From: BOG-932 sp965276835
GTDB lineage: Bacteria; Pseudomonadota; Alphaproteobacteria; BOG-932; Roseiterribacteraceae
NCBI GenBank assembly: GCA_965276835.1
Contig: OZ255631.1
Span: forward strand, 434,001 to 498,000
Reading direction: 5' to 3'
DNA: 64,000 bases
Part shown: in pieces, positions 53,525 through 63,168 of the stretch
How positions within the stretch are numbered: position 1 is the stretch's first letter
Layout of the letters: every line of letters begins with the position of its first letter
The notes under the pieces: generated by a model
Told to the model about the DNA's origin: nothing
The model's input: the letters and a program-made list of their open reading frames with translations, nothing else
The model's database searches: none
Position numbers and translations under genes: made by a program

Positions 53525-54919
53525 TTGGATAGAAACGCGGTGGTTCTCGATATCGGCAAGACGCTCGTCAAGCTCACGCTTTGGGACGCGGAAACGGGCA
53601 TGCTGATTTGCCGCCGCACGCTGGCCAACCGTTCCGTGGAAACGAAGCGATATCGCGCGCTCGATCCGGCCCATATCGAAGACTGGCTCGAACCGACCCT
53701 AAAGGAGTTTACGACTCTCGGCCCGATTGGCGCGATCATTCCTGTCGGCCACGGCGCCGCCGCAGCCGTGGTCCGCGACGATACGCTCGCCTATCCCCCA
53801 ATCGACTATGAGAGCCGGGTTCCTCCAGAGGCACGCGCCGCATACGAAACCCAGCGCGACCCATTCTGGGTAACCGGATCGCCGCCTCTACCAAATGGCT
53901 TGAATCTTGGTGCTCAGCTCTACCAGCTGGAAAGCTGGAAAGCGCTCCAGGACGGCGACCGGCTGATCCCATGGCCGCAATATTGGTCCTGGATTCTCAG
54001 CGGGGAAGCGGCCAGCGAAGTTTCAAGCCTCGGCTGCCACACGGATTTATGGGCCCCAGCCTTGGGCGGTCCCTCCCCAATGTCGCGACGCCATGGCTGG
54101 AGCGAGCGATTCGCACCGTCGCGAAAAGCGAACGAGTCTCTAGGCTTTTTGACGAAGGACTGGGCCGCCCGGACCGGCATTGGATCGCATGCGCGCATCT
54201 ATTGCGGCGTTCACGATTCCAATGCCGCGCTTCATGGGGTGCGGGGTTTTCCCGAGATCGGAAGCGGTGAGGCGACCGTCCTGTCCACGGGAACGTGGTT
54301 CGTGGCGATGCGCTCGACGCCCGACGCGTTTCAGATATCGACGCTGCCGGAAGACCGGGATTGTCTGGTCAATGTCGATGTCGCAGGACGGCTTGTTCCC
54401 TCGTCGCGGTTCATGGGCGGCAAGGAGATCGAGCGGCTCTGCGGCGGCGATTCCGAACAATTTTTCATGCCGCACTATTTTGCCAATGCCCTGAATCAGG
54501 CGGTCAAGGCGGACGTCATGATCCTGCCCGCCTTCGTTCCGGGCGTGGGGCCATACCCCAAAGGACGCGGACGTTGGATCGGAACGCCCGATAATGCCGC
54601 GACACGGGTCGGGGCCATCGCGCTCTATGCGGCTTTGGTCGCCGATATGTCACTCGACCTCATCGGTGCGCGCGATCGCATCGTCGTCGAAGGGCGTTTC
54701 GCGCATCATCCTGTGTTGATGTCCGCGTTGGCGACGTTCCGGCCGAACGATCGCGTTTATGTCAGCCATGCGGAGCAAGGGGTCGCGTTCGGTGCCTTAC
54801 GCCTCGCTTACCCGTATTTGTCCGCGCCCTCGATGCTGACAGAGGTGAAGCCCATGGCGACGGACCTCGCTGACTACCGAGAGCGCTGGCGCCGCCTGGC
54901 GGCGGAGAATGCCGCATGA
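53525..54919 (+). CDS. rhaB: Rhamnulokinase, FGGY family carbohydrate kinase
   Basis: Phosphorylates L-rhamnulose to L-rhamnulose-1-phosphate. FGGY-type actin-fold kinase, 464 residues from TTG 53525 (GGGAGGG five bases before). N-terminal phosphate-binding strand VVLDIGKTLVKLTLWD, ATP-site segment STGTWFVAM, and conserved VDVAGRLVPSSRFMGGKEIERL with the adenosine-binding part VVEGRFAHHP. Divergent from rhaD; overlaps the next gene by four bases. Substrate from locus context; by sequence alone L-fuculokinase is also possible. Confidence 0.87.
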   Translation: MDRNAVVLDIGKTLVKLTLWDAETGMLICRRTLANRSVETKRYRALDPAHIEDWLEPTLKEFTTLGPIGAIIPVGHGAAAAVVRDDTLAYPPIDYESRVPPEARAAYETQRDPFWVTGSPPLPNGLNLGAQLYQLESWKALQDGDRLIPWPQYWSWILSGEAASEVSSLGCHTDLWAPALGGPSPMSRRHGWSERFAPSRKANESLGFLTKDWAARTGIGSHARIYCGVHDSNAALHGVRGFPEIGSGEATVLSTGTWFVAMRSTPDAFQISTLPEDRDCLVNVDVAGRLVPSSRFMGGKEIERLCGGDSEQFFMPHYFANALNQAVKADVMILPAFVPGVGPYPKGRGRWIGTPDNAATRVGAIALYAALVADMSLDLIGARDRIVVEGRFAHHPVLMSALATFRPNDRVYVSHAEQGVAFGALRLAYPYLSAPSMLTEVKPMATDLADYRERWRRLAAENAA

Positions 54920-56061
54920 TCGCGGCGTCGATTTCGGATTTCCGCGAACTAGCCCGCCGGCGCTTGCCGCATTTCCTGTTCGAATATATCGACGGCGGCT
55001 CGTATGCCGAGGTTACTCTCGCACGCAATGTCACCGATTTGGCGCGGCTGGCGCTGCGGCAGCGCGTGCTGCGGGATGTTCTCAATATCGACCTGTCGAC
55101 CGAGTTGTTCGGTCAGCACCTCGGCATGCCCGTCGGCCTTGCGCCGATTGGGCTCGCCGGTCTCTCCGCGCGTCGCGGGGAGGTGCAGGCCGCGCGGGCC
55201 GCTAAGGCGCATGGCGTTCCCTTCTGCCTCTCGACCGTATCGGCCTGTCCCATCGCCGAGGTCGCGAACGGCGTCGGTTCCCCATTTTGGTTTCAGCTCT
55301 ACATGATCCGCGATCGCGGCTTTATGGCGGAATTGCTGGCCGCGGCCCGTGAGGCGGGCTGTTCGGCGCTGGTTTTCACCGTCGATATGCCGGTGCCGGG
55401 AACGCGCTATCGCGACATCCGCTCGGGACTGGCTGGCGCGCCGGGTATCGCCGGCAATGTCCGCCGCTTGGCGCAGGCTGCAGCGCGTCCCCGCTGGGCC
55501 TGGGACGTCGGTTTGCTCGGACGCCCGCATGTCCTTGGCAATGTCGCTCCGGTGCTCCACGGCAGCACCGGCCTAGAGGATTTCTTCGCCTGGATGCGCT
55601 CGAATTTCGATCCTCGGGTTACCTGGAAGGATCTCGATTGGGTGCGCAAAGGATGGCGTGGACCGCTGATCATTAAAGGCATCATGGACCCGCAGGATGC
55701 GCTGATGGCGGCCAAGCTCGGGGCGGACGGGATTGTCGTGTCCAATCATGGCGGACGTCAGCTCGACGGCGTGCCGTCCACGGTGGCCGTCCTACCGCGG
55801 ATCGCCGACGCCATCGGCGACCGTCTGACAGTGCTTGCCGATGGAGGCGTGCGGTCCGGGCTTGATGTCGTGCGGATGCTGGCGGCTGGCGCCAGCGGCG
55901 TCTTGCTGGGCCGCGCCTGGGCCTTCGCGCTGGCTGCCGGCGGACAGGCCGCGGTTTCACAGATGCTCGACATTCTTGCCGCCGAGATGCGGGTCGCCAT
56001 GGCTCTGACCGGCGTCAACACCATACGAGACATAGATCGCACGCTGATCGTGGATATCTGA
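54916..56061 (+). CDS. lldD: FMN-dependent L-lactate dehydrogenase
   Basis: Alpha-hydroxy-acid oxidase family, 381 residues. FMN barrel segments: FEYIDGGSYAEVT at the N-terminus, PVGLAPIGLAGLS, FWFQLYMIRDR, LVFTVDMPVPGTRYRD, LIIKGIMDPQDA (Lys), the catalytic SNHGGRQLDG (His, Arg), and LADGGVRSGLDVVR with GASGVLLGRAWAF for phosphate binding. It oxidises L-lactate to pyruvate with the respiratory chain as acceptor. Here it would take the lactate made from lactaldehyde by RhaD or the aldehyde dehydrogenase. ATGA overlap with rhaB. Confidence 0.9.
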   Translation: MIAASISDFRELARRRLPHFLFEYIDGGSYAEVTLARNVTDLARLALRQRVLRDVLNIDLSTELFGQHLGMPVGLAPIGLAGLSARRGEVQAARAAKAHGVPFCLSTVSACPIAEVANGVGSPFWFQLYMIRDRGFMAELLAAAREAGCSALVFTVDMPVPGTRYRDIRSGLAGAPGIAGNVRRLAQAAARPRWAWDVGLLGRPHVLGNVAPVLHGSTGLEDFFAWMRSNFDPRVTWKDLDWVRKGWRGPLIIKGIMDPQDALMAAKLGADGIVVSNHGGRQLDGVPSTVAVLPRIADAIGDRLTVLADGGVRSGLDVVRMLAAGASGVLLGRAWAFALAAGGQAAVSQMLDILAAEMRVAMALTGVNTIRDIDRTLIVDI

Positions 56062-56079
56062 AGAAACAGGAAAAAGGGG

Positions 56080-57162
56080 ATGATCATGGGCGCAAATCCG
56101 CTTCTCGGCGTGCTGTTCCATTGGATTGGTGGCTTCGCGTCGGCCAGTTTCTATGTGCCGTATAAAGGCATTCGGAGATGGTCGTGGGAGATATTCTGGC
56201 TGGTCGGCGGGCTCTTCAGTTGGGTCCTGGCACCCTGGCTTTTCGCAGCCATCCGGACGAACGCACTCATTCAGGTTCTGTCTGCGACACCGGGAGTGAC
56301 TTTGTGGTGGTGCTGGTTCTGGGGAGCAATGTGGGGGCTGGGCGGACTTACCTTCGGCCTCACCATGCGCTATCTCGGCATATCGCTCGGAATGGCGGTC
56401 GCGCTGGGCCTCACGACTATTATCGGAACGATGGGACCGCCGATTTTCCACGGCGGGCTCGGTTCTCTTGCCGCGGGTAATAGCGGGCGGGCGATCCTGG
56501 CCGGGATCGCGGTCACCATGGCCGGAATCTTTCTGGTCGCCAAAGCCGGACAGTCGAAGGAGCGTGAGCGCGCCAGCTGGCAGGGTAGCGACACGGTACC
56601 GGAGTTCGATTTTAAAAAAGGACTGCTGGTCGCGATCTTCTCCGGGATCATGAGTAGCTGTTTCGCCTTCGGCCTGGATGCCGGCGAGCCGATTCGCCAG
56701 CTTACGCTTCAGGCCGGAACAGGTACGTTGGCGCAGGGGCTTCCCGTCCTGTGTATCGTTCTTGCGGGTGGCGCTACGACCAACATCCTGTGGTGCGCGC
56801 TGCTGATCCTGCGCAACAGGTCGGCGATGGAATTCCTCGGCTCCGCCTCGCCTGAGCCCTGCAGTGCAGTCCGCCCGACGATCCCGCTCGCACGAAACTA
56901 CCTGCTTGCCGCAGCCGGCGGCACGCTGTGGTATTTCCAGTTTTTCTTCTACACGATGGGAGAGAGCCAGATGGGGGCTTATGGCTTTTCGAGCTGGACG
57001 CTCCATATGGCCAGCATCATCATTTTCTCCACCCTTTGGGGCTTTTCGCTCGGGGAATGGCGTGGCGCCGGCACCCGCACCCGCAGGCTCGTGTGGGCCG
57101 GCATTGGCACTCTTGTGCTTTCGACATTGATCATCGGTCTTGGAAACTATCTCACGTCCTAA
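56080..57162 (+). CDS. rhaT: L-rhamnose/proton symporter
   Basis: Inner membrane sugar transporter of about ten membrane helices (drug/metabolite transporter-like), 360 residues. Starts MIMGANPLLGVLFHWIGGFASASFYVPYKGIRRWSWE, the hallmark N-terminus of RhaT, with SWVLAPWLFAAI, LGISLGMAVALGL, GIMSSCFAFGLDAG and WYFQFFFYTMGESQMG later. ATG 56086 is an alternative start. It lies 18 bases after lldD in the rhamnose operon and supplies the imported sugar. Confidence 0.92.
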   Translation: MIMGANPLLGVLFHWIGGFASASFYVPYKGIRRWSWEIFWLVGGLFSWVLAPWLFAAIRTNALIQVLSATPGVTLWWCWFWGAMWGLGGLTFGLTMRYLGISLGMAVALGLTTIIGTMGPPIFHGGLGSLAAGNSGRAILAGIAVTMAGIFLVAKAGQSKERERASWQGSDTVPEFDFKKGLLVAIFSGIMSSCFAFGLDAGEPIRQLTLQAGTGTLAQGLPVLCIVLAGGATTNILWCALLILRNRSAMEFLGSASPEPCSAVRPTIPLARNYLLAAAGGTLWYFQFFFYTMGESQMGAYGFSSWTLHMASIIIFSTLWGFSLGEWRGAGTRTRRLVWAGIGTLVLSTLIIGLGNYLTS

Positions 57163-57502
57163 GCGTCCCGAACGGTGCGCCGGTCGTTGCGATAGCGCGC
57201 AAACTCTTATCTTGCGCTGATTTCAAACGGGGCCGGGCGATCGATGCCAGCATGGCCGAGATCGGTTTGATTGACAGTAATCGATAGTGATCGAAAATGC
57301 TTGATCATTGAAACTTTTTGCGACAGTCTGGCGCCGCCTGTTGCCGCGCGACCTCGCGAAGCCACGTTGGCGGGGCCGTTGAAAATTCGAGAATAAATCG
57401 AGGGGAAGGCCATGAGGGCAGGTTTTCAAGCTGTCGCCACGCAAAATGTCCAGCGCGGCGTTGCCGTAACGCTCAGACATAACGTTGGCGGCTAATCAGG
57501 CA
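57163..57502. other. Intergenic region upstream of the GH106 gene
   Basis: 340 bases with no gene. TTGACA at 57271-57276 is a good -35 element, followed by a short region containing TCGATAGTGATCGAAAATG and GATCATTGAAAC, possibly the DeoR site. No terminator hairpin with T tail was seen after rhaT. Confidence 0.45.
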
Positions 57503-60400
57503 ATGATCCGCACCGTCAGCATGTCCACGTCGCGGCTCCTTGTCGTCAGGGTTTCGATTCTTCTGATCGGGATGCTATCGGTCGAAGTTCAAGCGTCGGC
57601 GGCCGATTTGAAGCAGGCTTTTCAATCGCCGCCCACCGCCGCACGTCCCTGGCTGCGCTGGTGGTGGCCTGGCGGCGCTGTCGATGACAACGAGCTTCGT
57701 CGTGAAATTGGACTCATGCGCGCCGCCGGCTTTGGCGGTGCCGAGATTCAACCCTTCAATCCGGGCATTCCGAATCTGACGGAGGCGGAGCGGGCCGCCG
57801 TCAACGACTACGCGACCCCCACGTTTTTCGCTCATGTCGCATCATCTGCCGCCGAGGCTGCTAAACGCGATTTCCAGATCGATTACACCTTTGGCTCGGC
57901 TTGGCCGTCGGGAGGCGGGGCGGCGATCACTCCCGAACTGGCGCTCCCGGAACTGACCATGGCGCGAACCGAAATCGTCGGCCCTTCGACAGCCCCGGTG
58001 AAGGTCGCCGTGCCCGCGCGCACCGCGAAGTTCGGCACATTGGCGCAGAAGATTCCGGGTGCTCCCCGCCTGTCCGATGACTGGCGCCGCAGGATCGATG
58101 CACTTCAGAGGATTGTGGCCGTCGTTGCGGTAAAGGGCGATGCGCCGGAGCTCAAGAAGCAAGAGGGCCCCTCGAGCCTTACGTTCAATCCGTTCGGCAG
58201 CGTGACGAAGCCAGGAACTCTCCAATCCGGGACTGCATTGGTCCTGACCGATCGGCTTCGCGCGGACGGGACGCTTGATTGGGCGCCACCGCCCGGCAAA
58301 TGGCAGGTGCTGGTCTTCAAGCAGTATGGCTCGGACGGGATTGTGTTAGGCGCTGCGGGTAATGGGCCACAGCTCGTACTCGATCATTTCAACCGGGCCG
58401 CGTTCGACGCCCATGCGGGGCGGGTCGCGGACGCGGGGCTTGATCAGATTTCGCCATTCTTTGGGCGCTCGTTCCGGGCAACCTTCGTCGATAGCCTCGA
58501 GCTCGTTCCGGACATCTATTGGAGCCACGACTTTCTCGAGCAATTTCACCGGCGTCGCGGATACGATCTGACCCCCTATCTCCCGCTGATTGTAACGCCG
58601 GGATGGATGACGGGTTACGGGGGCGAGTCCGCACCTCTCTATGAGATGGGGGAAACCGGCGAGCGGGTTCGCGCGGATTATCGCCGGACTGTGTCCGAAC
58701 TCATGCTGGAAAATTTCTACCAGCCTTTCGTCGATTGGAATCATCGCCATGGTTTGCAGGCGCGGCTGCAGGCTCACGGTGCGCCGGTCGATTGGCTCAA
58801 GGCCTATGGTCTCGCGGATATTCCAGAAACGGAGGACCTAGGCGGCGCTACGCGCGATTTCCGAATCCTGGCTCGGTCGGCGGCCGACATATACGGTCAT
58901 CAGATTGTCAGCTCCGAAAGCTTCGTCTGGCCAGGAAAGCCTTACAGCGTCACTCCGGCGATGTGGAAACAGCGGGCGGATCTCCTGTTCGCTAGCGGCG
59001 TAAACGAAATTGTCGGTCACGGCTTTAGCTATGCGTTTCACACCGACACCTGGCCGGGCTGGTATGCGTTCGCGCCGAGCCCGTTCACCTCAGGCTTCAG
59101 TTCCATGCTGAATCCGGCCGACCCTTTGTGGGGGATCGTCCCAACCCTCACGACCTACATCACGCGTATGCAGGCGGTCATGCAGGCCACGCGAAACGTG
59201 GTTCCGGTCGCAGTTTACCTACCCGACCTTGCCTATCACCCCCACGCGGATGAAGGTCTCGATAAGGCTCTCTATCGCGAGGGCTATGATTACGACCGCC
59301 TCAACGCGGACGGCCTGGCAAAAAGCCGGGTTGAAGATGGCCACTTGGTGACCCCAGGCGGCCAGCGATTCTCAGCCCTGATTTTTCCGCACGTCGTGGC
59401 CTTGCCGGCGGAAGCCGCCGAAATTGTCCGGACATTCGCTCAACAGGGATTGCCCGTTGTATTTGCCGACGGCATGCCGGAACGGGATGAAGGCCTCTCG
59501 GAAAAAGAGCAGCGCGATGCCCGGGTTCGCGCGGCCATGTCAGGAGCCGTCAAGGCGGGTGCACGCACATCGACGTTGTCCGATCTCGCAGCACTCCTAA
59601 GCACGCTAAAGGTAGCGCCAAACCTGACATTTCGCGATCGCGATGCCGTTTCTTTTGTCGAAAAGACCGACGGTAAGCGACTTCTCTACTTCCTTTCGAA
59701 CGACCAGGATGCTTCCCAATCTGTTGCCTTCACGGTCAATCTCCCCACGCCAGCCGGCGCGGAAATCTGGAATGGCTGGACAGGTGAGATTCAGCCTCAA
59801 CCTGTCACGGCGGCGCCGGACGGCACCCATGTCGAGTTTGTGCTCCCTCCGAATGGGTCGGCTGTCGTCGTTTTCGACCCGGTGTTGCCGCCGGTAGCGC
59901 CCAGCGCCGCGCAGGTTGTTCCAACGGTCGCATCCGAGCGGGCGTTCGATGGGGTTTGGGACCTTCATGCCGAGGGCCATGTTTTTGGCGGCCGCAGCGT
60001 GAAACTGGATACCCAATTAGCGGCTCTCGTTGATTGGGCTCGGATCAAGGGCACCTCTGACTTTGCCGGCACCGGAAGTTACCGGACGGTTCTCAAGATC
60101 GGCGCGGACTCGGTTCTCGCGGGACGCCATACGATCCTCGATCTCGGCGCCGTTCATGACGCGGCGACCGTGACCGTTAACCGTACGAAATTCCCATCGA
60201 TGCTGTTTCCACCCTTCAAGCTCGATATCACGAAGGCGCTTCGTGCCGGCGACAACACAGTGACTGTCGATGTTGTGAACGCACCCCAAAATGCGTTTGT
60301 CGATCCGAATGCAACGGGGCCTTCGGCCCTGCGGAGGCTCCCGGCGGGTCTTCTTGGCCCCGTCATGCTCGAAAGCATGGGCTTTGCTCAGCGCCGCTGA
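57503..60400 (+). CDS. GH106 alpha-L-rhamnosidase
   Basis: Exported glycoside hydrolase removing terminal alpha-L-rhamnose from plant or bacterial glycosides. An N-terminal signal (VSILLIGMLSVEVQASA) precedes the GH106 (beta/alpha)8 domain, which begins PWLRWWWPGGAVDDNELRREI, FGGAEIQPFNPG and the FGSAWPSGGG segment. Later come FVDSLELVPDIYWSHDFLEQF, EDLGGATRDFRIL, IVSSESFVWPG and GFSYAFHTDTWPGWYAF. A C-terminal beta-sandwich region ends near residue 965. Length about 965 residues, typical of Sphingomonas-type enzymes. Start ATG 57503; a start at 57521 is possible. Confidence 0.85.
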   Translation: MIRTVSMSTSRLLVVRVSILLIGMLSVEVQASAADLKQAFQSPPTAARPWLRWWWPGGAVDDNELRREIGLMRAAGFGGAEIQPFNPGIPNLTEAERAAVNDYATPTFFAHVASSAAEAAKRDFQIDYTFGSAWPSGGGAAITPELALPELTMARTEIVGPSTAPVKVAVPARTAKFGTLAQKIPGAPRLSDDWRRRIDALQRIVAVVAVKGDAPELKKQEGPSSLTFNPFGSVTKPGTLQSGTALVLTDRLRADGTLDWAPPPGKWQVLVFKQYGSDGIVLGAAGNGPQLVLDHFNRAAFDAHAGRVADAGLDQISPFFGRSFRATFVDSLELVPDIYWSHDFLEQFHRRRGYDLTPYLPLIVTPGWMTGYGGESAPLYEMGETGERVRADYRRTVSELMLENFYQPFVDWNHRHGLQARLQAHGAPVDWLKAYGLADIPETEDLGGATRDFRILARSAADIYGHQIVSSESFVWPGKPYSVTPAMWKQRADLLFASGVNEIVGHGFSYAFHTDTWPGWYAFAPSPFTSGFSSMLNPADPLWGIVPTLTTYITRMQAVMQATRNVVPVAVYLPDLAYHPHADEGLDKALYREGYDYDRLNADGLAKSRVEDGHLVTPGGQRFSALIFPHVVALPAEAAEIVRTFAQQGLPVVFADGMPERDEGLSEKEQRDARVRAAMSGAVKAGARTSTLSDLAALLSTLKVAPNLTFRDRDAVSFVEKTDGKRLLYFLSNDQDASQSVAFTVNLPTPAGAEIWNGWTGEIQPQPVTAAPDGTHVEFVLPPNGSAVVVFDPVLPPVAPSAAQVVPTVASERAFDGVWDLHAEGHVFGGRSVKLDTQLAALVDWARIKGTSDFAGTGSYRTVLKIGADSVLAGRHTILDLGAVHDAATVTVNRTKFPSMLFPPFKLDITKALRAGDNTVTVDVVNAPQNAFVDPNATGPSALRRLPAGLLGPVMLESMGFAQRR

Positions 60401-60598
60401 CACCGCTGAGCGCGAGTTCGCTCACCATTGGCGGTTGTCGAAGTGGCTCGTCTCTTCGAAGCATCGCCGGGCCCCGGCGATTTGGTGGGCTTGGCCCTGA
60501 ACCCATGCCCGGCGAGTTTGCTGTAACGCCGCCGCAAACGCCACTTTTTCGGGAAGCGCCAAGTTGATTCCGACATGATCGCACCAGAGCGAGGTAAT

Positions 60599-62977
60599 AT
60601 GCGTAGCTTTGCAAGTTTTGCCGTCGATCGTTCGTGTAGGGCACGATGCTTCGCGTTGGCACTGACGGCTTTCATAGTCATGTCGGTCGTTGTGCGACAC
60701 GCGCAAGCGGGCACGCAGGCCGCCTGGATTACCCATCCGGATGCGCCGGCAAATGGCCGCGTCACCCTGCATTTCCGGCGCGACTTTACCTTGAAGGTTC
60801 GGCCTGCTCACGCGACGATCCGGGTTAGCGCCGACAACCGCTTCATCCTGTTCGTGAACGGAACGCGGGTCGGTGCAGGGCCCAGCCGGGGCGATCTCGC
60901 GCATTGGCGCTATGAGTCCTTCGACATCGCATCGCTTCTCGTGCAGGGGGAGAATCGCATCGCCGCAATCGTCTGGAATTGGGATCAGGCGGCGCCGATG
61001 GCGCAGATAACCGCGCGAACGGGTTTCTTCGTTCAGGCTGAAAATCCAGCTTTATTCATGCTCGATTCCGGGCCGGATTGGAGGGTCCGCATAGACAAGG
61101 GCTATTCCGTCAAATCACCGTTGGGTCGGCTTATCCAGATGGGCTGGTACTACGCCGCCGGGCCCGAAGAGAAGATCGACGCAACGCAGCGCGACTGGTC
61201 GTGGGACGATGCGAAAGTGGACCCTGCCACCTGGCAATCCGCTGTAGCGGTTCTGAAACCGAATGAACCGGCCCCCTGGCATCTGATATTCGATCCCTTG
61301 CCTCACATGCGCTTCGAGCCGGCCGATCCCGGCCACGTCGTGCGCAGCGATCTGCCGCCGGGCGATTTCCCACTAAAGCCGCTGGTCGTTCCGGCGCATA
61401 AAACAGTGCACATCCTGATCGATCGCGGTGTGGTTTCCGCCGCATATCCAAAGCTCGTGATGTCTGGCGGGGCCGGCTCAACGGTTAAGCTCACCTATGC
61501 CGAAGCGCTCTACGACGCCCATAATGTCAAGGGCGACCGCGCCGCTGTTGACGATCGGCATATCATCGGGATCGAGGATCAGTTCATTCCCGATGGGGCA
61601 ATGTCTCGGTCGTTCGAGCCACTCTGGTGGCGGGTCTGGCGTTATGTCGAAATAGCTGTCGAGACCGGCGACCAGCCGCTGACGCTCGAGGGTCTGCAGG
61701 CAAACGAAAACGGGTACCCGTTCGTGCAGCGGGCCCACTTCAAGAGCAGCGACCCTGAGCTCGACCGGATCTGGGAGGTGGGCTGGCATACGCTTCAGGT
61801 CGATGCCCACGAAACCTTCATGGATTCCGCCTACTGGGAGCAGCTGCAATATATTGGCGACGCCCGGGTAGAGGCGATGATCTCTTATGCTGTGTCGGGT
61901 GATCCCAGACTGGCGGTGCAGGCGATTGATGCATTTATTGCCAGCCGCACGCCCGAGGGTGTGACGCTGAGCCGGTATCCCTCTCGCAATCCCCAGGGAA
62001 TTCCGACCTTCTCGCTGATCTTCATTGGCATGGTCCATGATTTCTGGATGCACAATTCCGATATCGCGGTTGTGCGGCGAAGCCTGCCGGTCGTGCGCTC
62101 GACGCTCGACTGGTTCCATGGGTATCAGCAACCCGACGGCCTGTTGCGCGAGGTCCCCGGCTGGAGCTTCGTCGACTGGATCAAGGCCGAGGACCGCAGT
62201 TATCCCTCCTACGATGCCAATCACGAAACCTGCGTGACCTCGTTGATATATCTCGGTGCGCTAGACGAGGCAGCAGCGCTTGAACAGGCGGTTGGCGAGG
62301 CGGCTCGCGCCAAGACGGATCGATCGTCCGCCGAGAATCTCCGCAAGGCGGTGTATGGAAAATGCTGGGACGAAGGACGGGGTTTGATCGCCGACAGCCC
62401 TGCGAAGACGGTTTTCAGCCAAGATGCCAACGCACTCGCCGTCCTCTATGACGCCGTGCCTAAGGCGGATCAGGCGAGCGTCTTGACGCGGGCGTGGCCG
62501 CCGGGGATGCCGGTGCCCGACGGATTGCTTCCGGCGTCATTCTATTTCGGCTTTTACGGCGCGCGCGCTTATGTGCATGCCGGCTTGGCCGACCGCTACC
62601 AGGATTTCCTGCAGCCGTGGCGCGCCTTGCTGCAACAGCACTTCACGACCTGGCCGGAGCTTCGCGATCCCACGCGTTCGGATTCTCACGCGTGGAGCGC
62701 TCACCCGACGACTGACTTGCTGGCGATAGTCGCCGGCATCACGCCTGCCTCTGCGGGCTTCGGGACGGTTCGGATTGCCCCGTATCTCGGATCGCTCTCG
62801 AGTCTGGACGCTGCCATGCCTCACCCCAAAGGCTTGATCGAAGTTCACTACAGTCAGAGTGAAGGCAAGGTGAGAGCCACCCTTCGGCTGCCGGCCGCGG
62901 TGAATGGAACCTTCATTTGGAAGGGAAGGTCTATCGCTCTTCACCCGGGCGTGAACGATGTGGAGGTGCCGCAGTAA
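60599..62977 (+). CDS. GH78 alpha-L-rhamnosidase
   Basis: Second, unrelated rhamnosidase. Signal peptide (LALTAFIVMSVVVRHAQA), an N-terminal beta-sandwich with LHFRRDFTL and RISADNRFILFVNGTRVG-like residues, then the (alpha/alpha)6 domain: FKSSDPELDRIWEVGWHTLQVDAHETFMDSAYWEQLQY and GDARVEAMISYAVSG. The acid is probably in the MDSAYWEQ region, and SDSHAWSAHPT lies near the C-terminus. About 792 residues from ATG 60599, which follows GAGCGAGGTAAT. It lies 198 bases after the GH106 gene. Both enzymes are exported, so rhamnose is released outside the cytoplasm and imported by RhaT. Confidence 0.85.
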   Translation: MRSFASFAVDRSCRARCFALALTAFIVMSVVVRHAQAGTQAAWITHPDAPANGRVTLHFRRDFTLKVRPAHATIRVSADNRFILFVNGTRVGAGPSRGDLAHWRYESFDIASLLVQGENRIAAIVWNWDQAAPMAQITARTGFFVQAENPALFMLDSGPDWRVRIDKGYSVKSPLGRLIQMGWYYAAGPEEKIDATQRDWSWDDAKVDPATWQSAVAVLKPNEPAPWHLIFDPLPHMRFEPADPGHVVRSDLPPGDFPLKPLVVPAHKTVHILIDRGVVSAAYPKLVMSGGAGSTVKLTYAEALYDAHNVKGDRAAVDDRHIIGIEDQFIPDGAMSRSFEPLWWRVWRYVEIAVETGDQPLTLEGLQANENGYPFVQRAHFKSSDPELDRIWEVGWHTLQVDAHETFMDSAYWEQLQYIGDARVEAMISYAVSGDPRLAVQAIDAFIASRTPEGVTLSRYPSRNPQGIPTFSLIFIGMVHDFWMHNSDIAVVRRSLPVVRSTLDWFHGYQQPDGLLREVPGWSFVDWIKAEDRSYPSYDANHETCVTSLIYLGALDEAAALEQAVGEAARAKTDRSSAENLRKAVYGKCWDEGRGLIADSPAKTVFSQDANALAVLYDAVPKADQASVLTRAWPPGMPVPDGLLPASFYFGFYGARAYVHAGLADRYQDFLQPWRALLQQHFTTWPELRDPTRSDSHAWSAHPTTDLLAIVAGITPASAGFGTVRIAPYLGSLSSLDAAMPHPKGLIEVHYSQSEGKVRATLRLPAAVNGTFIWKGRSIALHPGVNDVEVPQ

Positions 62978-63168
62978 GCGTGTGATCTAGGCGGCGCACA
63001 GTATTCGATACTCGGAGTGCCACACCCGACTACTCGCGCCAAACCCGGTGGCGGGGGACTCCGTTTCCGGCGATGACCCCATGTGGGTCGCTTCAGATCG
63101 GTTCGCCTGAGTGTGGCGGGATCGAGACCGCTTCGACCTCAATTCGTAACCTCACGGTCAGAGCCACT

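Noticed and set aside
55957..57006. 349-codon minus-strand frame opposite rhaT
   Set aside because: Antisense shadow of an obvious membrane transporter; hydrophilic and low complexity.
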